A DNA stretch of 21,904 nucleotides from an uncultured Mycoplasmatota bacterium (GTDB lineage: Bacteria > Bacillota_I > Bacilli_A > RF39 > UBA660), in the NCBI GenBank assembly GCA_900548695.1, contig URLC01000010.1, positions 1-21,904 on the forward strand. Direction: 5' to 3'. How positions within the stretch are numbered: position 1 is the stretch's first letter; every line of letters begins with the position of its first letter. The position numbers and the translations under genes were made by a program. Below, one piece after another: positions 6,287-14,206 of this stretch. The notes under the pieces were generated by a model that saw only the letters and a program-made list of their open reading frames with translations, was not told the DNA's origin and did no database searches.

Positions 6287-9241
6287 ATGTACTTAAAAGA
6301 AATAGTAACAAGTGGTTTTAAATCTTTTGCAGACAAATTAGATATAAAATTAGATGACAAAATCACGTGTATTGTTGGACCAAATGGTTCTGGAAAAAGT
6401 AATGTTGTTGATGCTGTTCGTTGGGTCCTAGGAGAGCAATCTGTTAAATCGTTACGTGGAGAAGGTTCAATGAGTGATGTCATTTTCTCAGGAAGTAAAA
6501 GTAGAAATCCTTTAAATGTGGCATCTGTAGAATTAGTATTTGATAACCAAGACCACTTTTTAAACGTTCCTTATACTGAACTTTCAATCAAAAGACGAGT
6601 TTATCGTAGTGGCGAGAATGAATATTATTTAAATGGCGAAAAATGTCGACTAAAAGATATTTATAATTTATTATTAGATACTGGAATGGGTAAAGAATCT
6701 TTTAATATTATCTCTCAAGGAGAAGTAGAAAAAATCCTAAGTAACTCTCCAGTGGATAGACGAATAATTTTTGAAGAAGCAGCAGGTATTTTAAAATATA
6801 AAAAAAGAAAAGAAGAAGCTTTAAGAAAACTAGAGCGTACTCATAATAATATTGATAGAGTAAATGATATTATTAGTGAATTAGAAGTCCAAGTTGCCCC
6901 TTTAAAAGAGCAAAGTGAAAAGGCCAAAGAGTATTTAGAAAATAAAAAAGGCCTAGATAACTATGAAGTTGCTTTACTTGCTTATGACCTAGAAGAATCT
7001 AACTTAGAACTAGAGAAACTAAGAAAAGAAAAAGAAAAATTAGAAAAAGAAATCATGGAACTATCTAATGCCACTTCTAAAAGTGATGCCATAGATTTAG
7101 AAGAAGCTCATAAACTAGAAAAATTAGAAAAAGAACAGGTTAATCTTCAAAGAAAATTATTAGAAGTAACAGAAATGGTGGAAAAAGTAAATGGTGAAAA
7201 GAATTTACTTCAAGAAAAAAATAAAACTACCAAGCAAGAAGAAGAAATAAAAGAAGAATTAAGAACTACGCTAGAAAAAAAAGCTAATTTAGAAAGTAAG
7301 ATTCAAGGTGTTAAAAAAGAACTAGAAATTATTATTAAAGATGGAACCTTAGAAGAACAAACAGCAACTACTATTAAAGACGAACTTACGAAAGCTAAAC
7401 AAAAGAAAAATATGCTAACTAGTGATTATTCATCCCATGAACGTACCATCATTTCTCTAGATTATAAGATTAACAGTTTAAAAAGAGAAATAGAAGAGGG
7501 TGGAGATTTACCAAATAGTGTTCGTAAAGTGTTAGAAACACCAAGCTTATCAGGAATTCACAATACTATTGGTAATTTGCTAAGTGTTGAAGATAAATAT
7601 ACTAAGGCTTTAAATATTGCTTTATCAGCCAATAAAAACTTTATTATTACAAGTGATGAACCATCCGCTAAAAAAGCAATTAATTATTTAAAAGATAACC
7701 ATCTAGGTAGAGCAACATTCTTTCCAATCACGGTCATAACATCACGTTATATAGATAAAGAGGCCTTAAGAACAATTGAAAAAGAAGAAGACTATATTGG
7801 TATATTAAGTGACTTAGTAGAATATGACAAGGCATATAAAAATATTATTGAAAATCAATTTGGAACTGTAATTATTGCGAAAGATTTAGAAGGTGCTACT
7901 AGACTAAGTCATAAGATAAATAAACGCTATAAAGTTATAAGCTTAGACGGTGATGTAGTAAATGTTGGTGGAAGCTTGACAGGGGGATCTATTTATCAGA
8001 CAAAAAGTATTATTATTACCAAGCAAGAAGTAAAAAAACTTCAGATTCAAAAAGAATTATTAGAAAAAGAATTAGAAGAAATCAAACAAGAATTAGATAC
8101 CGTTGAAAGTGATATTAGAAAAGAAGAAGAAAAAGAATTTTCAAGTTCTAGAAAAAAAGTGATGATAAAAGAAAAGTATGATACCAAAAATAAAGAATTA
8201 GAAAGTTATCAAAAAGAATTAACTGCTATAAACTCTACTTGGCAAATGCTAACGGTAATGGAAAACCACTCTTTAAACGAAAAAGAACAAGAATTAATTG
8301 AAAAATATCACGAGTTGAGTGCTGAAAAAAATACTCTTCAAATAACACTTGCTCAAATACAAACCGAAGTATCAGATATTAAACAACAAATGGAAGAACG
8401 AGGTGCTTTAGAAAAGATAAAAAATGCTAATCTTCGTGCTTTAGAAAAAAATCTTCATGAAAAAGAAGTTATGATGAATCGTTTAGAAATAAAAATGGAT
8501 GCCATGTTAGACACATTAAATACGGAATATGAATTAACTTTCGAAAAAGCAAAAGAAAACTATCACTTAGATGTAGAAGCAGAAGAAGCAAGACGCAAAG
8601 TAAATACATATAGAGCGAACATTAAGCGAATTGGTATGGTTAATTTAGCGGCAATTGAAGAATATGAACGTGTAAATACCAGATATATCTTTCTAACAAA
8701 TCAAAGAGAAGATTTATTAAAAGCGGAGGATACTCTTTTAGAAATCATGAATGAAATGGATGATGTCATGAAAGAAGAGTTTAAAACCACTTTTGACCAA
8801 ATCAAAGAGGAATTTAAACAAGTTTTCAAAGAACTATTTGGAGGCGGAAATGCCGACTTAAAGTTAACGGATCCTGACAATTTATTAACAACCGGTGTCG
8901 AAATAGTAGCGTCTCCTCCTGGAAAGAAATTAACAACGATATCACTTCTTTCTGGTGGTGAAAAAACCTTAACTGCAATTTCTCTATTATTCGCAATCTT
9001 AAATGTTAGAACTGTTCCATTCTGCTTATTCGATGAAGTAGAAGCAGCATTAGATGAAGCTAATGTTGCGCAATTTGGTAAATATTTAAATCATTATAAA
9101 AATAAAACGCAATTTTTAATTATTACTCACAAGAAAAAAACGATGGAATATGCTAATACTTTATATGGAATAACGATGCAAGAATCAGGGGTTTCAAAAC
9201 TTGTCAGTGTCAAACTAAATGATGCCATAGAAACTCTTTAA
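6287..9241 (+). CDS. smc: Chromosome partition protein SMC (short-armed)
   Basis: 984 residues. SMC is the ATPase of bacterial condensin, loading at parS sites and extruding DNA loops with ScpA/ScpB. The N-terminal head has Walker A GPNGSGKSN (31-39). Then follow the first coiled-coil arm (about 165-410), the hinge (about 420-570, GIHNTIGNLL to GGSLTGG), the second arm (about 575-780), and the C-terminal head with LSGGE (888-892) and Walker B CLFDEVEAALDE (D916, E917). The end MQESGVSKLVSVKL is classic SMC. The start is ATG 6287, giving MYLKEIVTSGFKSFADK as in the family; GTG 6278 is part of the SD. Bacillus SMC has about 1186 residues, so about 200 are missing, all from the arms. Usual neighbours rnc and ftsY are absent. 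Confidence 0.97.
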   Translation: MYLKEIVTSGFKSFADKLDIKLDDKITCIVGPNGSGKSNVVDAVRWVLGEQSVKSLRGEGSMSDVIFSGSKSRNPLNVASVELVFDNQDHFLNVPYTELSIKRRVYRSGENEYYLNGEKCRLKDIYNLLLDTGMGKESFNIISQGEVEKILSNSPVDRRIIFEEAAGILKYKKRKEEALRKLERTHNNIDRVNDIISELEVQVAPLKEQSEKAKEYLENKKGLDNYEVALLAYDLEESNLELEKLRKEKEKLEKEIMELSNATSKSDAIDLEEAHKLEKLEKEQVNLQRKLLEVTEMVEKVNGEKNLLQEKNKTTKQEEEIKEELRTTLEKKANLESKIQGVKKELEIIIKDGTLEEQTATTIKDELTKAKQKKNMLTSDYSSHERTIISLDYKINSLKREIEEGGDLPNSVRKVLETPSLSGIHNTIGNLLSVEDKYTKALNIALSANKNFIITSDEPSAKKAINYLKDNHLGRATFFPITVITSRYIDKEALRTIEKEEDYIGILSDLVEYDKAYKNIIENQFGTVIIAKDLEGATRLSHKINKRYKVISLDGDVVNVGGSLTGGSIYQTKSIIITKQEVKKLQIQKELLEKELEEIKQELDTVESDIRKEEEKEFSSSRKKVMIKEKYDTKNKELESYQKELTAINSTWQMLTVMENHSLNEKEQELIEKYHELSAEKNTLQITLAQIQTEVSDIKQQMEERGALEKIKNANLRALEKNLHEKEVMMNRLEIKMDAMLDTLNTEYELTFEKAKENYHLDVEAEEARRKVNTYRANIKRIGMVNLAAIEEYERVNTRYIFLTNQREDLLKAEDTLLEIMNEMDDVMKEEFKTTFDQIKEEFKQVFKELFGGGNADLKLTDPDNLLTTGVEIVASPPGKKLTTISLLSGGEKTLTAISLLFAILNVRTVPFCLFDEVEAALDEANVAQFGKYLNHYKNKTQFLIITHKKKTMEYANTLYGITMQESGVSKLVSVKLNDAIETL

Positions 9242-9244
9242 TCA

Positions 9245-9272
9245 TTGACTTTTAACAAGAATATTATAAAAT
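9245..9272 (+). promoter_or_regulatory. Promoter of the HEXXH protein gene
   Basis: TTGACT (9245-9250), 16 bases, TAAAAT (9267-9272), directly after the smc stop. I see no terminator between smc and the next gene, so read-through from smc may add to its expression. Confidence 0.55.
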
Positions 9273-9295
9273 AATAAACAAAAGAAGTGGATACC

Positions 9296-10810
9296 ATGAG
9301 AGAAACCTTAGAAACAGACATAATTACAATCGAATATAATAAAAGTACCAAGAAAAAAGCTTTAAAAACTAAGCGATTAATTGATAGTAATCCTGAGTTT
9401 TTTAAAGTTTTTCTTAATAATGAAACTAAAATAAGTTATCTAAATCCCCATGCTGGTATCTTTCTAAATAAAAATGAAACGATTCTTGATTATTTATCTT
9501 TAAAAATTCCTGTTGATATTAAAGCAAGATTTACCAAGAAAAATTGGCTAGAAAGTCATACCGCTAAAGGAATTTTATGGTTATTGATTCAAAGTAAAGA
9601 AACGACCACAAAAGAAGTAATACCAAGAGATTATATTGATACAGTTTTAGCTTTTGCTTACTTTAAAGAACAAAAAGACTATGCTAGTTTAAAAGGATAT
9701 CTAGAAAGAAAAGATAAAAAAACAACAAGTAAAATTGAAAAATGGTTAAATCAAAAATATCGCTATGACTTATTAAATCTTTTAATTGAGCTTCAAACTT
9801 ATTCTTTAAAAGAACGTGTGTTAAATATTCATTCTTTAGAAGAATTAAAAGACACAGTAAAAAATATTTTAAAATTTTTGGTAGAAGAAGAGTATTTATT
9901 AATGGATGATGAGGTAAAAACTCCGAAAGAGATAACCTTTTCTATGCACCAAGATCAAATAAATAATTTATGTAAGGAGTTCTTAATAGAAATAGATCCA
10001 AGCCTAGATTGGTATCAAAAATTTATAGATGCATCAACCAATCAAACATTTATCTATAATCAAACGGATTTAAAGCTAGCCTTTTTAAATCCCCAACAAA
10101 AAGATAAATTTCAACTATTTGAACATCCTGACGGTAATTGGTATATTAACTTTCCTGCAAACAATACCATAGAAGATAGTATCATCATGATTCATGAATT
10201 TATTCATTATATCACTGAAACATCATGTGAAAAGCCAAATCAAATCCCGTTTCAGTATGACGAAATTCTAACAATTTACTTTGAAACTTTAATGGGGGAG
10301 TTTTTAATAAAAAAAGGTTACCCCAAAGAAGAAATAACGAAATATTATTACAATAGAATTTTAGATTCTGTTAACTATAGTGAAGTATTATTACCTATAC
10401 TATTATTTATAGATACTTATTTACAAGAAGGAAAAATCACTGAACAAGGAGAGATAAAAAGACAAAAAGCCTATGAAAAAACTTATCAACAATTATTTCC
10501 AGATTTAAAAGAAACATCTTTAGATAATGAGAGCTTGCAAGAACTAGTAGAAGAAACTTGTGATGATTGGAATATAAATTTAATTGTTACTCCAGATATT
10601 ATTGAAAAGACATATCCATATATTATTGGCAGAAAATATAGTGAGTTATTAATAGAAAAAACAAAAAAAGATCCTACAGTAATTAATGATATGATAAATT
10701 TAGCTAATGACCTAAAAACTTTAACGAAAGAAGAAATAGATAAAAGATTAGGAATAACTAATAATGTCGAAATTGAAAAGCTACTTTCTAAAACCAAAAA
10801 ATTAGTATAA
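9296..10810 (+). CDS. Putative cytoplasmic HEXXH metalloprotein, unknown family
   Basis: 504 residues without a signal peptide or membrane helix. The zinc-protease motif HEFIH is at 300-304, with candidate third-ligand glutamates at 323 and 330 in YDEILTIYFETLMGEF. A glutamate about 20-25 residues after the motif is the layout of gluzincins such as M3 oligopeptidases, and the FETLMGEF segment resembles M3 'xEVxSxxxE'. The N-terminal 200 residues are helical and charged, with no family I recognise. A peptidase role is inference from the motif; a non-proteolytic HEXXH protein is possible. ATG 9296 is chosen because GTG 9287 lies in the SD-like AGAAGTGG (9283-9290). It is followed by a two-way terminator shared with def on the other strand. 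Confidence 0.7.
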   Translation: MRETLETDIITIEYNKSTKKKALKTKRLIDSNPEFFKVFLNNETKISYLNPHAGIFLNKNETILDYLSLKIPVDIKARFTKKNWLESHTAKGILWLLIQSKETTTKEVIPRDYIDTVLAFAYFKEQKDYASLKGYLERKDKKTTSKIEKWLNQKYRYDLLNLLIELQTYSLKERVLNIHSLEELKDTVKNILKFLVEEEYLLMDDEVKTPKEITFSMHQDQINNLCKEFLIEIDPSLDWYQKFIDASTNQTFIYNQTDLKLAFLNPQQKDKFQLFEHPDGNWYINFPANNTIEDSIIMIHEFIHYITETSCEKPNQIPFQYDEILTIYFETLMGEFLIKKGYPKEEITKYYYNRILDSVNYSEVLLPILLFIDTYLQEGKITEQGEIKRQKAYEKTYQQLFPDLKETSLDNESLQELVEETCDDWNINLIVTPDIIEKTYPYIIGRKYSELLIEKTKKDPTVINDMINLANDLKTLTKEEIDKRLGITNNVEIEKLLSKTKKLV

Positions 10811-10834
10811 AAAAAGAGCTAAATAGCTCTATTT
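10811..10834. terminator. Two-way terminator between convergent genes
   Basis: Stem AGAGCT / AGCTCT with a 4-base loop (10815-10830). Read on the - strand it is followed by a long T-run, so it serves def well. Read on the + strand the tail is ATTTTC, a weaker end for the HEXXH gene. The def stop codon lies inside the hairpin. Confidence 0.8.
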
Positions 10835-11367
10835 TCATCCTTTCCCTTGAAAGGATTTTTTTTGTCAATATGATCAAAAAATAAAATACCGTTTAAATGA
10901 TCAAGTTCATGTTGGAAACAAATAGCTAACTCTTCACGAGCACGAACATGAATTTTTCTTCCTTCCATATCATAAGCTTCCATAGTAACTCTAGCGTATC
11001 TTGGCACAATCCCTTCAACTGGCCTATTAACAGAAAGACAACCTTCACCCATTTCTACATAAATTTTTTCAACAGAATTACTAATAATTTTAGGATTAAT
11101 TAAAACATAAGTTTCAAATTCTCCCTCATCAATTTCATTAACTACTACAAAATATCTTTTAGGAATACCTAATTGGATAGCTGACATTCCCATACCTGGA
11201 CGTAAATCATATTTTAAAGACAACTCTTCAATTTGTGAATCGTGTAGATAATCAATCATGGATTGAATTACCTCTTTATCTTCTTTGGTTAATGGAAACT
11301 GTACCTCTTTACTAACCATTCTTAAACGTTTATCTTTTTCATCTAAAATATCTTTCATTTTAAGCAT
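10819..11367 (-). CDS. def: Peptide deformylase
   Basis: 182 residues. It removes the formyl group from the initiator methionine of new proteins using a metal ion. All three signature motifs are present: motif 1 as GMGMSAIQ (58-65, Q65), motif 2 EGCLS (108-112, metal ligand C110) and motif 3 HELDH (153-157, ligands H153 and H157, catalytic E154). The insertions and the length fit the Gram-positive type II form. The SD AGAGGTGG (positions 11372-11379, - strand) is spaced for ATG 11367 rather than for the second ATG three codons later. The gene faces the HEXXH gene and ends in the shared terminator. Confidence 0.97.
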   Translation of the reverse strand: MLKMKDILDEKDKRLRMVSKEVQFPLTKEDKEVIQSMIDYLHDSQIEELSLKYDLRPGMGMSAIQLGIPKRYFVVVNEIDEGEFETYVLINPKIISNSVEKIYVEMGEGCLSVNRPVEGIVPRYARVTMEAYDMEGRKIHVRAREELAICFQHELDHLNGILFFDHIDKKNPFKGKDENRAI

Positions 11368-11386
11368 GTTACCACCTCTTTATGCA

Positions 11387-11392
11387 AGTATA
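11387..11392 (-). promoter_or_regulatory. Possible -10 element of def
   Basis: TATACT on the - strand, just before the SD. The -35 region is T-rich without a clear match, so the call is weak. Confidence 0.3.
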
Positions 11393-11424
11393 GTTTACCA
11401 AAAAAAGCTTAAAATGAAAAGAAA

Positions 11425-11456
11425 AAAATAAAAACGTATAAAAAATTATACGTTTT
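11425..11456 (-). terminator. Terminator of the YjcZ-like gene
   Basis: 11-bp perfect stem AAAACGTATAA / TTATACGTTTT (arms 11431-11441 and 11446-11456) with a four-base loop. On the - strand it is followed by TATTTTTTTC. Confidence 0.8.
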
Positions 11457-11466
11457 TATTAAACAA

Positions 11467-11619
11467 TTAACCATTAAAACGGCAACCAAGAACAATAACT
11501 AACAAAATAAATAATACTAAAATAATAGCATAGGTAGAGTTGTTATTATTACCGTAATAAGGATAGTATGGCATTTGATAAGTTTGATTACAAGAACATC
11601 CTGAACCATTGTAATACAT
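11467..11619 (-). CDS. 50-aa YjcZ-like hydrophobic small protein
   Basis: 50 residues, starting at the ATG at 11619, which is seven bases after a perfect SD AAAGGAGG (11627-11634, - strand). A longer frame starting at 11667 has no such signal. The N-terminal half is Tyr/Gly/Asn/Cys-rich (MYYNGSGCSC, YYPYYGNNNN). The C-terminal half is one membrane helix, YAIILVLFILLVIVLGC. The 'alIvVLFILLiIvG' helix after a Gly/Tyr-rich head is the hallmark of the YjcZ family of tiny Bacillota proteins, annotated in Bacillus as sporulation-related. Function is unknown; membrane insertion is likely. It has its own promoter and terminator and lies between two gene clusters. Confidence 0.7.
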   Translation of the reverse strand: MYYNGSGCSCNQTYQMPYYPYYGNNNNSTYAIILVLFILLVIVLGCRFNG

Positions 11620-11648
11620 AAGAAAGCCTCCTTTACATAATCTACTAT

Positions 11649-11677
11649 AAAATATGTAAATTGACAAAAAGTGTTAA
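11649..11677 (-). promoter_or_regulatory. Promoter of the YjcZ-like gene
   Basis: On the - strand TTAACA (11677-11672), 17 bases, TATTTT (11654-11649), with the SD starting about 15 bases further on. Confidence 0.45.
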
Positions 11678-11704
11678 TAAAAAAGGCCTGATTAAAATAT
11701 CTTT

Positions 11705-11733
11705 TTCCAAATTCAACATAATTATGATATATT
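11705..11733 (+). promoter_or_regulatory. Promoter of ftsW
   Basis: TTCCAA (11705-11710), 17 bases, TATATT (11728-11733) with an extended -10 TGA just before it. The ftsW reading frame begins 24-33 bases further on. Confidence 0.55.
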
Positions 11734-11756
11734 AGAATATAGAAATAGAATGGGAA

Positions 11757-12905
11757 GTGATAGAGACGAAGAAAATAGCAAAATATTTAGATAAGCCACT
11801 ACTCATAGTATCTGTAATACTTTTCATTATTGGATTGATCATGGTATTTTCAGCATCCAATGTAACAGCCTATATGTCTCATGAGGTTAGTCCCTATAAC
11901 TACTTTATAAAACAGTCCCTTTTCCTAGTTGTTGGAATTATTTTATTTCTGGTGATGATTAAATTCACAACCAAGGCTTATGGTATGTTTTCTTGGGGTT
12001 TGTTACTGATTATTATTGTCAGCTTATTGTTGTTACTGATTATAGGAAAGTCAAAAAACCAGGCAATCTCTTGGTATGACTTAGGACCGATTAGTATTCA
12101 GCCCAGTGAATTTGCCAAAATAGTAACCATTGTTTGGTTGGCTAGATATTATGAAAAAAATAAAAAAATGACAAGCTACGGAAAAAGCTTATTTCCACTT
12201 TTTATTTGTGGAACTATCGCTTTATTAGTGTTCTTACAACCAGATTTAGGAACTACCATTATTTATTCAATTATTGTGGCAGCTATGTTCTTAGCGGCAC
12301 CAATTTTAAAAGAAATAAAAACTAAAACAGTGTTTGGAATTTTAGGTCTGATTGTATTTGCAGGTGTTATTTTATTAGGGTCTGGGAAATCTGTTCTATT
12401 AGAGCGTCAGTTAGAACGTTTTGATTTTTCTAATCCCTGTGATAAACTATTAACTAGTGGTAACCAAGTATGTAATTGTTACATTGCTATTAATAATGGT
12501 GGCCTAACAGGGGTGGGACTTGGAAATTCTACCCAAAAATACCTATATTTACCAGAACCATACACAGATTTTATTTTTGCCATTATTGTGGAAGAATTAG
12601 GTGTGTTATTTGGGGTAGGAATAATAATTTTATATATGTTCTTGTTATATCGCATCTTAAAAATAGGAAGAGAAAGTCCTACTAACCGTGGAGCTTTACT
12701 GTGTTATGGTATCGCTATTTATATCTTCTTACATATAGCAATTAATTTAATGGGAATCTTTGGTATGATGCCTATGACCGGAGTTCCATTACCATTTATG
12801 AGTTATGGAGGAAGTTTTACCATCTGTTTAATAGCCGCTTTAACAATTGTTCAAAGAGTTAGTGTGGAAAACGGTTTATGTAACGAAAAGAGTCAAAAAG
12901 AGTAA
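11757..12905 (+). CDS. ftsW: Septal peptidoglycan glycosyltransferase FtsW (SEDS family)
   Basis: 382 residues if GTG 11757 is the start. It polymerises lipid II at the division septum together with a class B PBP. About ten membrane helices are visible. Family motifs: WYDLGPISIQPSEFAK, QPDLGTT, and GVGLGNSTQKYLYLPEPYTDF with catalytic-type Asp271, then PLPFMSYGGS. The GLGNS...YLPE block matches FtsW better than RodA. The extracytoplasmic stretch before it (about 223-246) carries three Cys (NPCDKLL, QVCNC), which is unusual. The start is uncertain: the GTG lies inside GGGAAGTGA, which looks like the SD itself, and nine bases later an ACG stands where three other genes in the window have ATG. 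The 3' end forms the terminator, and the next promoter begins within it. Confidence 0.93.
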   Translation: MIETKKIAKYLDKPLLIVSVILFIIGLIMVFSASNVTAYMSHEVSPYNYFIKQSLFLVVGIILFLVMIKFTTKAYGMFSWGLLLIIIVSLLLLLIIGKSKNQAISWYDLGPISIQPSEFAKIVTIVWLARYYEKNKKMTSYGKSLFPLFICGTIALLVFLQPDLGTTIIYSIIVAAMFLAAPILKEIKTKTVFGILGLIVFAGVILLGSGKSVLLERQLERFDFSNPCDKLLTSGNQVCNCYIAINNGGLTGVGLGNSTQKYLYLPEPYTDFIFAIIVEELGVLFGVGIIILYMFLLYRILKIGRESPTNRGALLCYGIAIYIFLHIAINLMGIFGMMPMTGVPLPFMSYGGSFTICLIAALTIVQRVSVENGLCNEKSQKE

Positions 12906-12920
12906 TCTTTTGACTTTTTT
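12891..12920 (+). terminator. Intrinsic terminator at the 3' end of ftsW
   Basis: 8-bp stem AGTCAAAA / TTTTGACT with a nine-base loop containing the TAA stop, followed by five more T. The left arm is coding sequence. Confidence 0.75.
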
Positions 12921-12938
12921 CGTCATTTGTGGTAAAAT
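12910..12938 (+). promoter_or_regulatory. Promoter of the DHH phosphoesterase gene
   Basis: TTGACT (12910-12915), 17 bases, TAAAAT (12933-12938) with an extended -10 TGG. The -35 is part of the right arm of the ftsW terminator. Confidence 0.65.
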
Positions 12939-12964
12939 AGAGCTCATTAAGGAGCAAGAGAAAA

Positions 12965-14152
12965 ATGAGCAATCGAATTCATGAATTAAAAGAATTAGTG
13001 ACTAAATTAATAAACTATTCATCTAAAGTATTCATCGTTGGTCATAATAGTCCAGACTACGATTGTATAGGGGCATCTCTTGGTCTATCTACGTTAGTTA
13101 AGGGCCTAGAAAAAGAAGCCTATATCATAGTTGATGATATACCATTAGAAATTGACTCTGGTGTTAAAAAGGTAATAGATGACAGTAAGGATAGCCATAA
13201 AATTATTAATCTAGAAGAATTTAAAAAATTAGCTGATAAAGATTCTCTACTAATTACTGTAGATGTAAGTAAAGATTATCGTATCTCAGTTAAAAATGAT
13301 CTTGATAAGGTAGGTAATATTCTAATCATTGACCATCATCAAGAAGATAACCATACAATCAATACGCCATATAAATATATTACGGATAAAGTATCGAGTA
13401 CTTGTGAAGTGGTTGCCCAACTATTAAATGTGAAACAAATAAAATATAATCGAAATATTGCCAACTATTTATTAGCTGGAATTATTTTAGACACACAAAG
13501 ATTTAAGAAGAATTCTTTTCCAGCTACCTTTGATATTGTTGAAAAATTATGTCGTAAAGGAGCTGATTATGAGGCGGTAAATAAATTGTTTATTTCTGAC
13601 TTTTTAGAAGATAAAACCATCTATTCATTAATTGTTGGAGAACACGCTGCAATAGATGAATCATTAGAACCAAAAGAAATAATTATAAAAAATACCCACA
13701 TTGAAGCTTATCCTACTTTATTTGGATCTCCAACGGTTTCTTATACCGTTAATAGATCTGGTCCTAAAACTATCTATAAGCAAGTAGAATTAGCAAAAAC
13801 CGCAGACAAAATGTTAAAATATGCTGATGTTAGTTTCGCTCTTGGTTACGTTAGTCAAACCGATGTAGGAATGAGTGCTAGAAGTACTTGTGATGTTGAT
13901 GTAGGAAAAATATTACAAGAACTTCAACTAGAAGAGTTCCCATATGATGAACAAGACAGTAATAAATATGAAAAAAGTGGTGGTGGAAATAAAGAAAGTG
14001 CTGGGGGTAGATTTACTACTACAGACATTTTCTCCGTGGAAAGAAAGTTAATGGAGCTGGTACAAACACTAGCAACCCCAAGCTTACCAGAAGAAACAAC
14101 AGAAGAAATAGAAAAACCAATTGAATTGGTTAAGAAAGTAATAAAAAAATAA
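12965..14152 (+). CDS. DHH/DHHA1 phosphoesterase, stand-alone GdpP-like module
   Basis: 395 residues. The DHH domain has GHNSPDYDCIG (H27, D31, D33), VDVS (D100) and IDHH (D123-H125), the Mn-binding set of the family. A segment reading SSTCEVVAQLL...LLAGIILDTQRF is close to the catalytic part of GdpP, the c-di-AMP phosphodiesterase. The DHHA1 domain follows, with ADVSFALG, MSARST and a glycine motif GGGNKESAGG (339-348). GdpP itself has membrane helices, a PAS and a degenerate GGDEF domain before this module; none is present here, so the protein should be soluble. The usual His of GGGH is Asn342. An acidic tail of about 45 residues follows. Candidate substrates are c-di-AMP, pApA or short oligoribonucleotides (NrnA-like); sequence alone cannot decide. 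SD AAGGAG lies 10 bases before ATG. Confidence 0.85.
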   Translation: MSNRIHELKELVTKLINYSSKVFIVGHNSPDYDCIGASLGLSTLVKGLEKEAYIIVDDIPLEIDSGVKKVIDDSKDSHKIINLEEFKKLADKDSLLITVDVSKDYRISVKNDLDKVGNILIIDHHQEDNHTINTPYKYITDKVSSTCEVVAQLLNVKQIKYNRNIANYLLAGIILDTQRFKKNSFPATFDIVEKLCRKGADYEAVNKLFISDFLEDKTIYSLIVGEHAAIDESLEPKEIIIKNTHIEAYPTLFGSPTVSYTVNRSGPKTIYKQVELAKTADKMLKYADVSFALGYVSQTDVGMSARSTCDVDVGKILQELQLEEFPYDEQDSNKYEKSGGGNKESAGGRFTTTDIFSVERKLMELVQTLATPSLPEETTEEIEKPIELVKKVIKK

Positions 14153-14180
14153 AAGTCCAATATGAGACTTTTATTTTTTT
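14151..14180 (+). terminator. Intrinsic terminator of the DHH gene
   Basis: Stem AAAAGTC / GACTTTT (14151-14157 and 14166-14172) with an 8-base loop, followed by ATTTTTTTT. The stem starts on the stop codon. Confidence 0.7.
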
Positions 14181-14206
14181 TACAATAATATAAGAAAGGA
14201 GGTTAT

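Noticed and set aside
11661..11666. TTGACA on the + strand as a promoter for ftsW
   Set aside because: No -10 box at 16-18 bases; the sequence there is GGCCTG. A better promoter lies at 11705-11733.
11620..11667. Longer 66-aa form of the YjcZ-like protein
   Set aside because: The extension contains the perfect SD for the internal ATG and has no SD of its own.
14166..14194. GACTTT-17-TATAAG as a comEA promoter
   Set aside because: The -35 does not resemble the consensus, and the -10 touches the SD, leaving no leader.
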